Below, one piece after another: positions 33,894 through 42,115 of a stretch of 64,000 nt of DNA. How positions within the stretch are numbered: position 1 is the stretch's first letter; every line of letters begins with the position of its first letter. The DNA is from Mycobacterium sp. 4858. Lineage in GTDB: Bacteria; Actinomycetota; Actinomycetes; Mycobacteriales; Mycobacteriaceae. The stretch lies in NCBI RefSeq assembly GCF_900240975.1, contig NZ_LT968776.1, forward strand, positions 2,849,092-2,913,091. The letters run 5' to 3'. The position numbers and the translations under genes are program-made. The notes under the pieces were generated by a model that was given only the letters and a program-made list of their open reading frames with translations, was not told the origin of the DNA and did not search any database.

Positions 33894-34352
33894 CTAACCC
33901 GCCGGGTCGCAGATCACCACCGGGATCACCCGATCGGTCCAGGACCGGTAGTCGCCGAACGACGGGTACATGGCGTCCAGCTTCGGCCAGTACTCCGCGC
34001 GCTCGGCCTCGGTGGCATCGCGGGCCTGCAGATGCAGCACCTCGTCCTTGATCTGGACCGAGACTTTTGGATTGGCCTTCAGGTTGAGGTACCACAGCGG
34101 GTGTTTGTCGCTGCCGCCCTTCGATGCGACCAATACCACCCGGTTCCCTTCGCGCAGGTAGAGCAGCGGGCTCACGCGAGGTTCACCCGTTTTGCGGCCC
34201 GTCGTGGTGAGCAGCGCGACCGGAGCGTTCTGGAAGGTGCCGCCGAATCTCCCGTTGCTCAGCCGGTAGATCCACGTGTTGCCCTTGGCCATCCACTTGA
34301 TGATGAAGCCGACCCAAGGCGCATTCAAAGAGCGTGGCTTCGGTTTGGGCAT
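33894..34352 (-). CDS. ddn: Ddn, F420-dependent nitroreductase
   Basis: 152 aa. Ddn is the membrane-associated F420H2-dependent quinone reductase that activates nitroimidazoles such as pretomanid in M. tuberculosis. L-L-T-T-T-G-R-K-T-G and A-S-K-G-G form the F420-binding part, and W-Y-L-N-L-K-A-N-P is family-defining. Compared with my recollection of the M. tuberculosis protein, the residues aligned with Tyr65 and Tyr133 are Leu64 and Phe132, while Ser78, Tyr130 and Tyr136 are kept (77, 129, 135). Ortholog of Rv3547. Confidence 0.88.
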   Translation of the reverse strand: MPKPKPRSLNAPWVGFIIKWMAKGNTWIYRLSNGRFGGTFQNAPVALLTTTGRKTGEPRVSPLLYLREGNRVVLVASKGGSDKHPLWYLNLKANPKVSVQIKDEVLHLQARDATEAERAEYWPKLDAMYPSFGDYRSWTDRVIPVVICDPAG

Positions 34353-34360
34353 GTGGGTCC

Positions 34361-34747
34361 TTAGCGCTGGATAAACGGTTGGAAGCGAACCTTGATGTGG
34401 TGGATTTCGGCTTTCCCGCTTGGGCTTTCGGCGGGAATCACGAACATCTCTTCGACCCGCGCGGCCACCCGCCGGGCGCCGAACGCCGCCTTGGTCAGCA
34501 CGGTATACGCCGCGTGCACCGCGTCGCCCTCGATCCGGTAGTCGGGCGGCGTGGTGTCGGCGAGCAATCGGTACTGCGCCCCGCGATTGAGGCTGCGGCG
34601 CAGGTGGTTTCCGGAGAACCCGTTCTTGATCCCCTGCTCGACGCGGGTGCATCGGGCGGCGAACGGAACGGAGTCACCGTCATGGCTGACGAGCGCGTCG
34701 ATGTACGACTGCGCCGCGGCGATGCGGCTGGATTCGGAGACGATCAA
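34361..34747 (-). CDS. Small SnoaL/NTF2-like protein (DUF8021-type), unknown function
   Basis: 128 aa, no signal peptide. A-Q-S-Y-I-D-A-L-V-S-H-D at the N-terminus and the mixed alpha/beta pattern suggest a cone-shaped NTF2/SnoaL fold. It lies 6 bp after fadA5 and 8 bp before ddn, so the three are one transcription unit controlled by the KstR operator of fadA5. No gene is recalled between fadA5 and ddn in M. tuberculosis. Confidence 0.6.
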   Translation of the reverse strand: MIVSESSRIAAAQSYIDALVSHDGDSVPFAARCTRVEQGIKNGFSGNHLRRSLNRGAQYRLLADTTPPDYRIEGDAVHAAYTVLTKAAFGARRVAARVEEMFVIPAESPSGKAEIHHIKVRFQPFIQR

Positions 34748-34753
34748 GACGGG

Positions 34754-35917
34754 CTAGATGCGCTCGATGATCGTGCCGGTGGACAGGGCGCCGCCCGCGC
34801 ACATGGTGATGAGCGCGGTGCTCTGGTCGGTGCGCTCCAGCTCATGCAGCGCGGTGGTGATCAGCCGGCTGCCGGTGCTGCCCACCGGGTGGCCCAACGC
34901 GATGGCCCCGCCGTTGACGTTGACCCGCGCCATGTCGGGCTCGTGCACCCGCGCCCACGACAGCACAACGGACGCGAACGCCTCGTTGATCTCGACGAGG
35001 TCGATGTCACCCATCTTCATGCCGGCCTTCTCCAGCACCTTGGCCGTCGACTGCACCGGGCCGTCCAGGTGGTAGTAGGGCTCGGCGCCGACCAGCGCCT
35101 GGCTGACGATGCGTGCCCGCGGACGCAGCCCGAGAGCCTTGGCCTTGTCCTCGTCCATCCACAGCACGGCCGCGGCCCCGTCGGAGATCTGCGAGGACGT
35201 TCCCGCGGTGTGAAACCCGCCCTCGATGACCGGCTTGAGCGCGGAAAGGCCCGAGAGCGTGGTTTCGCGCAAGCCCTGGTCGCGGGAGATGGTGACCCGC
35301 TCCGAGGTCGGTTGCTTGTTCTCGTCCAGCGCCGGCGCCTCGATCGGCGAGATCTCGCGATCGAAACGGCCCTCCTCCCACGCCTGCTTGGCCTTGGCCT
35401 GGGACTGGTACCCGAACTCGTCGAGGTCGTCGCGGGTGATGCCACGCCGCTTGGCGATCCGCTCGGCCGCGGTGAACTGGTCGGGCAGGTCGATGTCCCA
35501 CGACGCGGGCCGCAGGATGCTGCGGTCGGGGCCCGCATTGGCGCCGAGGCCGACGCGGCTCATGGCCTCGATGCCGCACGCGATACCGACGTCGATGGCG
35601 CCCGCCGCGATCAGGCCGGCGATCAGGCCGTTGGCCTGCTGGCTGCTGCCGCACTGGCAGTCCACGGTCGTGGCGCCGACGTGGTCCGGCAGCCCGGCGA
35701 CCAGCCAGCTAACCCTGGTGATGTTGTTGGACTGCTCGCCGAACTGCGTCACGCAGCCGCCGATCACCTGTTCGACATCGCCCGCGTCGATGCCGGCCTT
35801 CTCCACTAGTGCCTTCTGCACCGCACCGAGAAGCTCGGTGGCGTGCAGTCCTGACAGCCAGCCGTTCCGCTTGCCGATCGGGCTGCGGGTGGCTTCGACG
35901 ATTACCGGGTTACCCAT
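34754..35917 (-). CDS. fadA5: FadA5, steroid side-chain thiolase
   Basis: 387-aa thiolase. FadA5 (Rv3546) releases acetyl- or propionyl-CoA from steroid side-chain 3-ketoacyl-CoA esters and is needed for growth on cholesterol. The nucleophile is Cys89 in V-D-C-Q-C-G-S-S-Q-Q-A, the His is in G-A-I-A-L-G-H-P-V-G-S-T-G, and the acid/base Cys in T-M-C-A-G-G-A. A KstR operator (35928-35941) lies 10 nt upstream. Confidence 0.95.
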   Translation of the reverse strand: MGNPVIVEATRSPIGKRNGWLSGLHATELLGAVQKALVEKAGIDAGDVEQVIGGCVTQFGEQSNNITRVSWLVAGLPDHVGATTVDCQCGSSQQANGLIAGLIAAGAIDVGIACGIEAMSRVGLGANAGPDRSILRPASWDIDLPDQFTAAERIAKRRGITRDDLDEFGYQSQAKAKQAWEEGRFDREISPIEAPALDENKQPTSERVTISRDQGLRETTLSGLSALKPVIEGGFHTAGTSSQISDGAAAVLWMDEDKAKALGLRPRARIVSQALVGAEPYYHLDGPVQSTAKVLEKAGMKMGDIDLVEINEAFASVVLSWARVHEPDMARVNVNGGAIALGHPVGSTGSRLITTALHELERTDQSTALITMCAGGALSTGTIIERI

Positions 35918-35927
35918 TCCGTCAGGC

Positions 35928-35941
35928 TAGAACACGTTTCA
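35928..35941. promoter_or_regulatory. KstR operator (fadA5)
   Basis: TAGAACACGTTTCA matches TNNAACNNGTTNNA. It begins 10 nt before the fadA5 ATG in the divergent fadA5/cyp125 region. Confidence 0.9.
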
Positions 35942-36006
35942 TTACTCTGACAAGCGAGGATGATGACCTGCCTTTTATCTGCCTAGGAGCCGTGTTTTAC
36001 TGGCAC

Positions 36007-36020
36007 TAGAACACGTTGCA
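36007..36020. promoter_or_regulatory. KstR operator (cyp125 operon)
   Basis: TAGAACACGTTGCA matches TNNAACNNGTTNNA. It lies 19 nt before the cyp125 ATG at 36040 and overlaps an upstream in-frame start at 36016, which argues against that longer form. Confidence 0.92.
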
Positions 36021-36039
36021 ATTGAGGAGCGCACACATC

Positions 36040-37281
36040 ATGGCACCCCCCAACATTCCCGCCGACTTCGACTTCCTGGACCCCGACGTCAACCTCGCGG
36101 GCTTGCCCGTGGAGGAACTCGCCTTGCTGCGCAAGGCGGAACCGATCCACTGGGTCGACATCCCGAACGGCGCGGGCGGGTTCGAGGACCACGGCTATTG
36201 GATCGTCACCAAGCACGCCGACGTCAAGGAGGTGTCGAAACGCAGCGACATCTTCTCCAGCTGGATGAACGGCGCCATCCCGACCTGGCCGCCGGAGATG
36301 AAGCGCGAGCAGGTCGAACTGCAGCGCAGCGTCATGCTCAACATGGACGCGCCGCACCACACGCGGCTGCGCAAGATCATCTCCCGCGGGTTCACGCCGC
36401 GGGCCATCGGGCGGCTGGAAGCCGAACTGGCCCAGCGCGCCCAGAACATCGCCAAGACGGCCGCGGCCGAGGGCACCGGCGACTTCGTCGAGCAGGTCTC
36501 GTGCGAGCTGCCGCTGCAGGCCATCGCCGGCCTGCTCGGCGTCCCGCAGGAGGATCGCGACAAGCTGTTCCGCTGGTCCAACGAGATGACCGGCGGCACC
36601 GACCCCGAGTACGCCCACGTCGATCCGGCCCAGTCGTCCATGGAGCTGATCACGTACGCGATGGCCATGGCGGAGGAGCGGGGCAAGAACCCCACCGACG
36701 ACATCGTCACCACGCTCGTCCAGGCCGACATCGAGGGTGAAAAGCTCTCCGATGACGAGTTCGGTTTCTTCGTGGTCATGCTCGCCGTCGCGGGCAACGA
36801 GACCACGCGGAACTCGATCACCCACGGCATGATCGCCATGGCGAACAACCCCGATCAATGGGAGCTCTTCAAGAAGGAGCGCCCGTCGACCACCGCCGAC
36901 GAGATCATCCGGTGGGCCACCCCGGTATCGGCCTTCCAGCGCACCGCCAGCGAGGACACCGAGCTGGCCGGCGTGCAGATCAAGAAGGGCCAGCGTGTGG
37001 TGATGTCCTACCGTTCGGCCAATTTCGACGAAGAGGTCTTCGAGGACCCGCACACCTTCAACATCCTGCGCGACCCGAACCCCCACGTCGGTTTCGGCGG
37101 AACGGGTGCGCACTACTGCATCGGCGCGAACCTGGCGCGCATGACCATCAACCTGATCTTCAACGCTGTCGCCGACCACATGCCGGACCTCAAGCCGATC
37201 GGCGAGCCCGAGCGGCTGCGGTCGGGCTGGCTCAACGGGATCAAGCACTGGCAGGTCGACTACGCCGGAACCGCGCGGTGA
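36040..37281 (+). CDS. cyp125: CYP125, steroid C26(27)-monooxygenase
   Basis: 413-aa cytochrome P450 that hydroxylates and further oxidises the terminal carbon of cholesterol or cholest-4-en-3-one. The heme-binding loop F-G-G-T-G-A-H-Y-C-I-G is near residue 355, and the I-helix oxygen-activation site is A-G-N-E-T-T-R. The start at 36040 follows GAGGAG. The N-terminus is about 20 residues shorter than the 433-aa M. tuberculosis enzyme (Rv3545c). First gene of cyp125-fadE28-fadE29-chsH2-chsH1-ltp2. Confidence 0.95.
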   Translation: MAPPNIPADFDFLDPDVNLAGLPVEELALLRKAEPIHWVDIPNGAGGFEDHGYWIVTKHADVKEVSKRSDIFSSWMNGAIPTWPPEMKREQVELQRSVMLNMDAPHHTRLRKIISRGFTPRAIGRLEAELAQRAQNIAKTAAAEGTGDFVEQVSCELPLQAIAGLLGVPQEDRDKLFRWSNEMTGGTDPEYAHVDPAQSSMELITYAMAMAEERGKNPTDDIVTTLVQADIEGEKLSDDEFGFFVVMLAVAGNETTRNSITHGMIAMANNPDQWELFKKERPSTTADEIIRWATPVSAFQRTASEDTELAGVQIKKGQRVVMSYRSANFDEEVFEDPHTFNILRDPNPHVGFGGTGAHYCIGANLARMTINLIFNAVADHMPDLKPIGEPERLRSGWLNGIKHWQVDYAGTAR

Positions 37282-37288
37282 CGTCCTG

Positions 37289-38302
37289 ATGGACTTCAAC
37301 CTGACCGCGACGCAACAGGCCGTCGCCGACGTGGTGACCTCGGTGCTGGGCCGGGACCTGAGCTGGGACGCGTTGGTCAGTGGGGGCGTGACCGCGCTGC
37401 CGGTGCCCGAGCGGCTCGGCGGCGACGGCGTGGGGCTGCCCGAGGTCGCCACGGTGCTGACCGAGGCGGGCCGCCACGGCGCCATCACGCCCGCGCTGGC
37501 CACGCTCGGCTTCGGTGTGGTGCCGCTGCTCGACCTGGCATCCGAGGAGCAGCAGGACCGTTTCCTGGCCGGCGTCACCAAGGGCGGCGTGCTGACGGCC
37601 GCCCTGAACGAGCCCGGCACCGCGCTGCCCGACCGGCCGTCGACCACCTTCGCCGGCGGGCGGCTGTCGGGTACCAAGGTCGGCGTCGGCTATGCCGCAC
37701 AAGCGGATTGGATGACCGTCACCGCGGACAGCGCGGTCGTCGTCGTGTCGCCCAAGGCCGACGGCGTGCAGTTGGTCCAGACCCCGACGTCGAGCGGCGC
37801 CGAAGAATACACGGTGACGTTCGCCGACGTCGCCGTCGGCGACTCTGACGTCCTGGCTGGCGCCACGGCGTCTCGAGTCAACCAGCTGGCGCTGGCGGCC
37901 ATCGGCGCCTACGCCGACGGGTTGGTGGCCGGGGCGCTGCGCCTCACCGCGGACTACGTGGCCAACCGCAAGCAGTTCGGCAAGCCACTGTCGACGTTCC
38001 AGACCGTCGCGGCCCAGCTCGCCGAGGTGTACATCGCCTCGCGCACCATCGATTTGGCGGCGAAGTCGGTCGCGTGGCGGCTGTCGGAAGGCCGGGACGC
38101 CGACGATGATCTGGATGTCCTCGGGTACTGGATCGCCTCGCAGGCTGCGCCGGTGATGCAGCTCTGCCACCACCTGCACGGCGGCATGGGGATGGACATC
38201 ACCTATCCGATGCACCGGTACTATTCCACGATCAAAGACCTGACCCGGCTGCTGGGTGGGCCTTCTCATCGTCTCGACCTGGTGGGAGCGCAATGTTCAT
38301 AG
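37289..38302 (+). CDS. fadE28: FadE28 (ChsE1), subunit of the 2'-propanoate-CoA dehydrogenase
   Basis: 337-aa short ACAD subunit. With FadE29 it forms an alpha2beta2 heterotetramer that dehydrogenates the three-carbon side chain of the steroid CoA ester. It has N-R-K-Q-F-G-K-P-L-S-T-F-Q and H-H-L-H-G-G-M-G-M-D. Starts 7 bp after cyp125 and overlaps fadE29 by 10 bp. Ortholog of Rv3544c. Confidence 0.94.
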   Translation: MDFNLTATQQAVADVVTSVLGRDLSWDALVSGGVTALPVPERLGGDGVGLPEVATVLTEAGRHGAITPALATLGFGVVPLLDLASEEQQDRFLAGVTKGGVLTAALNEPGTALPDRPSTTFAGGRLSGTKVGVGYAAQADWMTVTADSAVVVVSPKADGVQLVQTPTSSGAEEYTVTFADVAVGDSDVLAGATASRVNQLALAAIGAYADGLVAGALRLTADYVANRKQFGKPLSTFQTVAAQLAEVYIASRTIDLAAKSVAWRLSEGRDADDDLDVLGYWIASQAAPVMQLCHHLHGGMGMDITYPMHRYYSTIKDLTRLLGGPSHRLDLVGAQCS

Positions 38303-39456
38303 ACCTGACTCCAGAGCAGCGCCAGCTGCAGGCGGAACTACGCGAATACTTCTCGAACCTCATCTCGTCCGACGAGATGAAGGCGATGGAGCAGGACCGT
38401 CACAACGAGGCCTACCGCGCCGTGATCCGGCGGATGGGCAAGGACCGCAAGCTCGGGGTCGGGTGGCCAAAGGAGTTCGGCGGCTTGGGCTTCGGGCCGA
38501 TCGAGCAGTCGATTTTCGTCAACGAGGCGCATCGGGCCGACGTGCCACTGCCCGCCGTGACGTTGCAGACCGTCGGCCCGACTCTGCAACAGTTCGGCAG
38601 CGAGCTGCAGAAGAAGAAGTTCCTGCCGGCGATCCTGGCGGGTGAGGTTCACTTCGCGATCGGTTACAGCGAGCCCGAGGCGGGGACCGACCTGGCTTCG
38701 CTGCGCACCACCGCCGTGCGCCACGGTGACGAGTACATCGTCAACGGCCAGAAGATGTGGACCACCGGCGGACACGACGCGGACTACATCTGGCTGGCCT
38801 GCCGCACGGACCCGGAAGCGGTGAAACACAAGGGCATCTCGATCCTGATCGTCGACACCAAGGACCCGGGCTACTCGTGGACGCCCGTCATCCTGTCCGA
38901 CGGCGCCCACCACACCAACGCGACCTACTACAACGACGTGCGGGTGCCCGCCGACATGCTGGTCGGCGAGGAGAACGGCGGGTGGAAACTGATCACCACC
39001 CAGCTCAACAACGAACGGGTCATGCTGGGCCCCGCCGGTCGCATCGCCGGGATCTACGACCGGGTGCACGCCTGGGCGTCCAAGCCGGGTGCGGACGGGG
39101 TCACGCCGATCGACCACGCCGACGTCAAGCGCGCGCTCGGCGAGATCCACGCGACGTGGCGGATCAACGAGCTGCTGAACTGGCAGGTGGCCGCCGCGGG
39201 CGAGGATATCAATGTGGCCGACGCCGCGTCGACGAAAGTCTTTGGCACTGAGCGCATCCAGCGCATCGGCCGACTGGCCGAGGAGATCGTCGGCAAGTAC
39301 GGCAACCCCGCCGAGGCGGAGACCGCCGAGCTGCTCAACTGGCTGGACTCGCAAACCAAGCGGAACCTGGTGATCACCTTCGGTGGAGGCGTGAACGAAG
39401 TCATGCGAGAGATGATCGCGGCCGCCGGCCTCAAAGTGCCCAGGGTTCCCCGGTGA
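38293..39456 (+). CDS. fadE29: FadE29 (ChsE2), subunit of the 2'-propanoate-CoA dehydrogenase
   Basis: 387 aa, the full-length partner of FadE28. The ACAD signature is Y-S-E-P-E-A-G-T-D-L-A-S-L, followed by N-G-Q-K-M-W-T-T-G-G. The C-terminus F-G-G-G-V-N-E-V-M-R replaces the usual G-G-T-x-E-I. The heterotetramer binds FAD at the subunit interface. Ortholog of Rv3543c; its stop overlaps the next start as GTGA. Confidence 0.94.
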   Translation: MFIDLTPEQRQLQAELREYFSNLISSDEMKAMEQDRHNEAYRAVIRRMGKDRKLGVGWPKEFGGLGFGPIEQSIFVNEAHRADVPLPAVTLQTVGPTLQQFGSELQKKKFLPAILAGEVHFAIGYSEPEAGTDLASLRTTAVRHGDEYIVNGQKMWTTGGHDADYIWLACRTDPEAVKHKGISILIVDTKDPGYSWTPVILSDGAHHTNATYYNDVRVPADMLVGEENGGWKLITTQLNNERVMLGPAGRIAGIYDRVHAWASKPGADGVTPIDHADVKRALGEIHATWRINELLNWQVAAAGEDINVADAASTKVFGTERIQRIGRLAEEIVGKYGNPAEAETAELLNWLDSQTKRNLVITFGGGVNEVMREMIAAAGLKVPRVPR

Positions 39457-40406
39457 CCGACATCCAGGACGCCGTTGCGGAGATCAAGGCGGCCGGCGGC
39501 CCGAAGCCGCGCGCCGGCCGCGACCCGGTCAACCAGCCGATGATCAACAACTGGGTGGAGGCCATCGGCGACAACAACCCGATCTACGTCGACGAGGCCG
39601 CGGCCCGCGCCGTCGGGCACCCGGGAATCGTGGCCCCGCCGGCCATGATTCAGGTGTGGACCATGTTCGGCCTGGGCGGAGAACGTCCGAAGGACGACCC
39701 GATGGGCCCCATCATGCAGTTGTTCGACGACGCGGGCTACATCGGCGTCGTCGCCACCAACTGCGAACAGACCTACCACCGCTACCTGCAGCCCGGTGAG
39801 CACGTCAGCATCACCTCCGAGATGGGCGACGTGGTCGGCCCCAAGCAGACCGGCCTGGGCGAGGGCTACTTCATCAACCAGCACATCATCTGGCGGGTGG
39901 GCGACGAGGACGTCGCCGAGATGAATTGGCGCATCCTCAAGTTCAAACCGCGCGAGTCGGAGGCCGCGCCGTCCTCGGTGCCCGCGGACCTGGATCCCGA
40001 CGCGATGATGAGGCCCGCGTCGTCGCGCGACACGGCCTTCTTCTGGGAGGGCGTCAAGGCGCACGAGCTGAGGATCCAGCGCCGGCCCGACGGCAGCCTG
40101 CAGCACCCCCCGGTGCCGGCGGTATGGCAGGACAAAGCCGCCCCGATCGACTACGTGGTGGCTTCCGGCAAGGGCACGGTGTTCAGTTTCGTCGTGCACC
40201 ATGCACCGAAGGTGCCGGGCCGCACGCTGCCGTTCGTGATTGCGTTGGTCGAGCTCGACGAGGGCGTGCGAATGCTGGGCGAGCTGCGCGGGGTCGACCC
40301 CGCCGCCGTGGAGATTGGAATGCCAGTGCGCGCAACCTATATCGACTTTCCGTCGGGCGACACCGGCCCGGAGTGGACACTGTATGCCTGGGAGCCCGAG
40401 GCATGA
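39453..40406 (+). CDS. chsH2: ChsH2, MaoC-like hydratase subunit fused to a DUF35 domain
   Basis: 317 aa in two parts: an N-terminal MaoC-like half (about 1-180; H-P-G-I-V-A-P-P-A-M) and a C-terminal DUF35/OB-fold half. With ChsH1 the N half hydrates the side-chain enoyl-CoA; the DUF35 half binds Ltp2 and makes the retro-aldolase active. The zinc-ribbon cysteines common in DUF35 proteins are absent (the place reads R-R-P-D-G-S-L-Q-H-P-P). Ortholog of Rv3542c. Confidence 0.93.
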   Translation: MTDIQDAVAEIKAAGGPKPRAGRDPVNQPMINNWVEAIGDNNPIYVDEAAARAVGHPGIVAPPAMIQVWTMFGLGGERPKDDPMGPIMQLFDDAGYIGVVATNCEQTYHRYLQPGEHVSITSEMGDVVGPKQTGLGEGYFINQHIIWRVGDEDVAEMNWRILKFKPRESEAAPSSVPADLDPDAMMRPASSRDTAFFWEGVKAHELRIQRRPDGSLQHPPVPAVWQDKAAPIDYVVASGKGTVFSFVVHHAPKVPGRTLPFVIALVELDEGVRMLGELRGVDPAAVEIGMPVRATYIDFPSGDTGPEWTLYAWEPEA

Positions 40407-40804
40407 GCGCACCGGCCATCGAAGTCGGCACCGTGTTGCCCGAGCTGCAGCTGCACGGCGATCCGACCTTCATCATCTCGACGGCCCTGGCCACCCGTGA
40501 CTTCCAGGACGTGCACCACGACCGGGATCTGGCGCAGGCCAAAGGGTCGAAGGACATCTTCGTCAACATCTTGACCGACACGGGGCTGGTGCAGCGCTAC
40601 GTCACTGACTGGGCCGGCCCGTCCGCGCTTATCAAGTCGATCGGGCTGCGGCTCGGGGTGCCGTGGTACGCCTACGACACGGTCACCTTCTCCGGCGAGG
40701 TGACCGCCGTGGACGACGGCCTGATCACGGTGAAGGTGTTCGGGCGCAACAGCCTCGGCGACCACGTGATCGCGACGGTGACGCTGACGATGGGGGACTC
40801 CTAG
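40403..40804 (+). CDS. chsH1: ChsH1, MaoC-like enoyl-CoA hydratase subunit
   Basis: 133 aa with a hot-dog fold; the hydratase catalytic region is D-F-Q-D-V-H-H-D-R-D-L-A. It works only with ChsH2, as an alpha2beta2 complex. ATG at 40403 overlaps the chsH2 stop in ATGA, and ltp2 begins directly after its TAG. Ortholog of Rv3541c. Confidence 0.93.
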   Translation: MSAPAIEVGTVLPELQLHGDPTFIISTALATRDFQDVHHDRDLAQAKGSKDIFVNILTDTGLVQRYVTDWAGPSALIKSIGLRLGVPWYAYDTVTFSGEVTAVDDGLITVKVFGRNSLGDHVIATVTLTMGDS

Positions 40805-41986
40805 ATGTCAGCGGGCTTACTGAGTGGCCGGGCCGCGATCGTCGGCATCGGCGCCACCGAATTCTCTAAGGACTCGGGCCGCAGCGAGCTGCGGCTCGCG
40901 GCCGAGGCCGTCTTGGACGCGTTGGACGACGCCGGTCTGACCCCGGCGGACGTCGACGGGCTGACCACCTTCACGATGGACACCAACAACGAGACGGCGG
41001 TGGCGCGGGCCGTCGGCATCGGTGACCTGAAGTTCTTCTCGCAGATCGGCTACGGCGGCGGCGCCGCCTGCGCGACCGTTCAGCAGGCCGCGATCGCCGT
41101 CGCCACCGGGGTGGCCGACGTCGTGGTGGCGTACCGGGCGTTCAACGAACGCTCGGGCATGCGGTTTGGTCAGGTGCAGACCCGGCTGGCGGGCGACGCA
41201 CGCGCACAGGCGGATTCGACCGCTGCGGACAACTCGTTCTCCTACCCGCACGGGCTCTCGACCCCGGCCGCGCAGGTCGCCATGATCGCGCGGCGCTACA
41301 TGCACCTGTCCGGTGCGACCAGCCGCGACTTCGGTGCGATCTCGGTGGCCGACCGAAAGCACGCCGCCAAGAACCCGAAGGCCTACTTCTACGAGAAGCC
41401 GATAACCATTGACGATCACCAGAATTCGCGGTGGATCGCCGAGCCGCTGCGGCTGCTGGACTGCTGCCAGGAGACCGACGGCGCGGTCGCGATCGTGGTG
41501 ACCTCGGTGGAACGCGCGCGGGACCTCAAGCAGCGGCCGGCCGTCATCGAGGCGGCGTCGCAGGGCTCGAGCCCCGACCAGTACACGATGGTCAGCTATT
41601 ACCGACCGGAACTGGGCCTGCCCGAGATGGGCGTGGTGGGACAGCAGCTGTGGCAGCAGTCCGGCCTGAAGCCATCCGACATCCAGACCGCCATCCTGTA
41701 CGACCACTTCACGCCCTTCACGCTGATCCAGTTGGAGGAGTTGGGATTCTGCGGTCGCGGCGAGGCGAAGGACTTCATCGCCGACGGTGCGATCGAGATC
41801 GGTGGGCGGCTTCCCATCAACACGCACGGCGGCCAACTCGGCGAGGCGTACATCCACGGCATGAACGGGATCGCCGAGGGTGTGCGGCAGCTGCGCGGCA
41901 CCTCGGTTAACCCGGTACCCGACGTCGAGCACGTTCTGGTCACCGCGGGCACCGGCGTCCCCACCTCGGGTCTGATCCTCGGCTAG
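40805..41986 (+). CDS. ltp2: Ltp2, steroid retro-aldolase
   Basis: 393 aa of the thiolase superfamily (SCP-x type) without the thiolase Cys pair. With the DUF35 part of ChsH2 it cleaves 17-hydroxy-pregnene-20-carboxyl-CoA to androstenedione (or its derivative) and propionyl-CoA, completing side-chain removal. The thiolase-like C-terminal loop N-T-H-G-G-Q-L-G-E-A-Y and the fold-end V-L-V-T-A-G-T-G are visible. ATG immediately follows the chsH1 stop. Ortholog of Rv3540c and last gene of the cyp125 operon. Confidence 0.94.
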   Translation: MSAGLLSGRAAIVGIGATEFSKDSGRSELRLAAEAVLDALDDAGLTPADVDGLTTFTMDTNNETAVARAVGIGDLKFFSQIGYGGGAACATVQQAAIAVATGVADVVVAYRAFNERSGMRFGQVQTRLAGDARAQADSTAADNSFSYPHGLSTPAAQVAMIARRYMHLSGATSRDFGAISVADRKHAAKNPKAYFYEKPITIDDHQNSRWIAEPLRLLDCCQETDGAVAIVVTSVERARDLKQRPAVIEAASQGSSPDQYTMVSYYRPELGLPEMGVVGQQLWQQSGLKPSDIQTAILYDHFTPFTLIQLEELGFCGRGEAKDFIADGAIEIGGRLPINTHGGQLGEAYIHGMNGIAEGVRQLRGTSVNPVPDVEHVLVTAGTGVPTSGLILG

Positions 41987-42018
41987 GGCCACGGCCCTTC
42001 CCCTTCGCGGCCCGACGA

Positions 42019-42070
42019 GTGTGAAGATAGTTTCACAGTGGACGACCAGCGTGAAACTAACTTCACGCTC
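42019..42070. repeat. Two palindromes upstream of the first DUF559 gene
   Basis: TGTGAA-GATAG-TTTCACA (about 42019-42038) and AGCGTGAA-ACTAAC-TTCACGCT (about 42048-42069) are inverted repeats in the gap between ltp2 and the DUF559 gene. They share the TGAA...TTCA core with the two palindromes after the gene (42944-42975, 42976-43003), so the gene is bracketed. The first may work as the ltp2 terminator. Confidence 0.65.
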
Positions 42071-42115
42071 GACGAGTGAAGTGACGCTGCGAGTGACACA
42101 TGCGACGCTGCCGTC

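Noticed and set aside
39926..40402. N-terminal extension of ChsH1 to 292 aa
   Set aside because: The extension overlaps chsH2 in another frame and is low-complexity; ATG at 40403 gives the known length.
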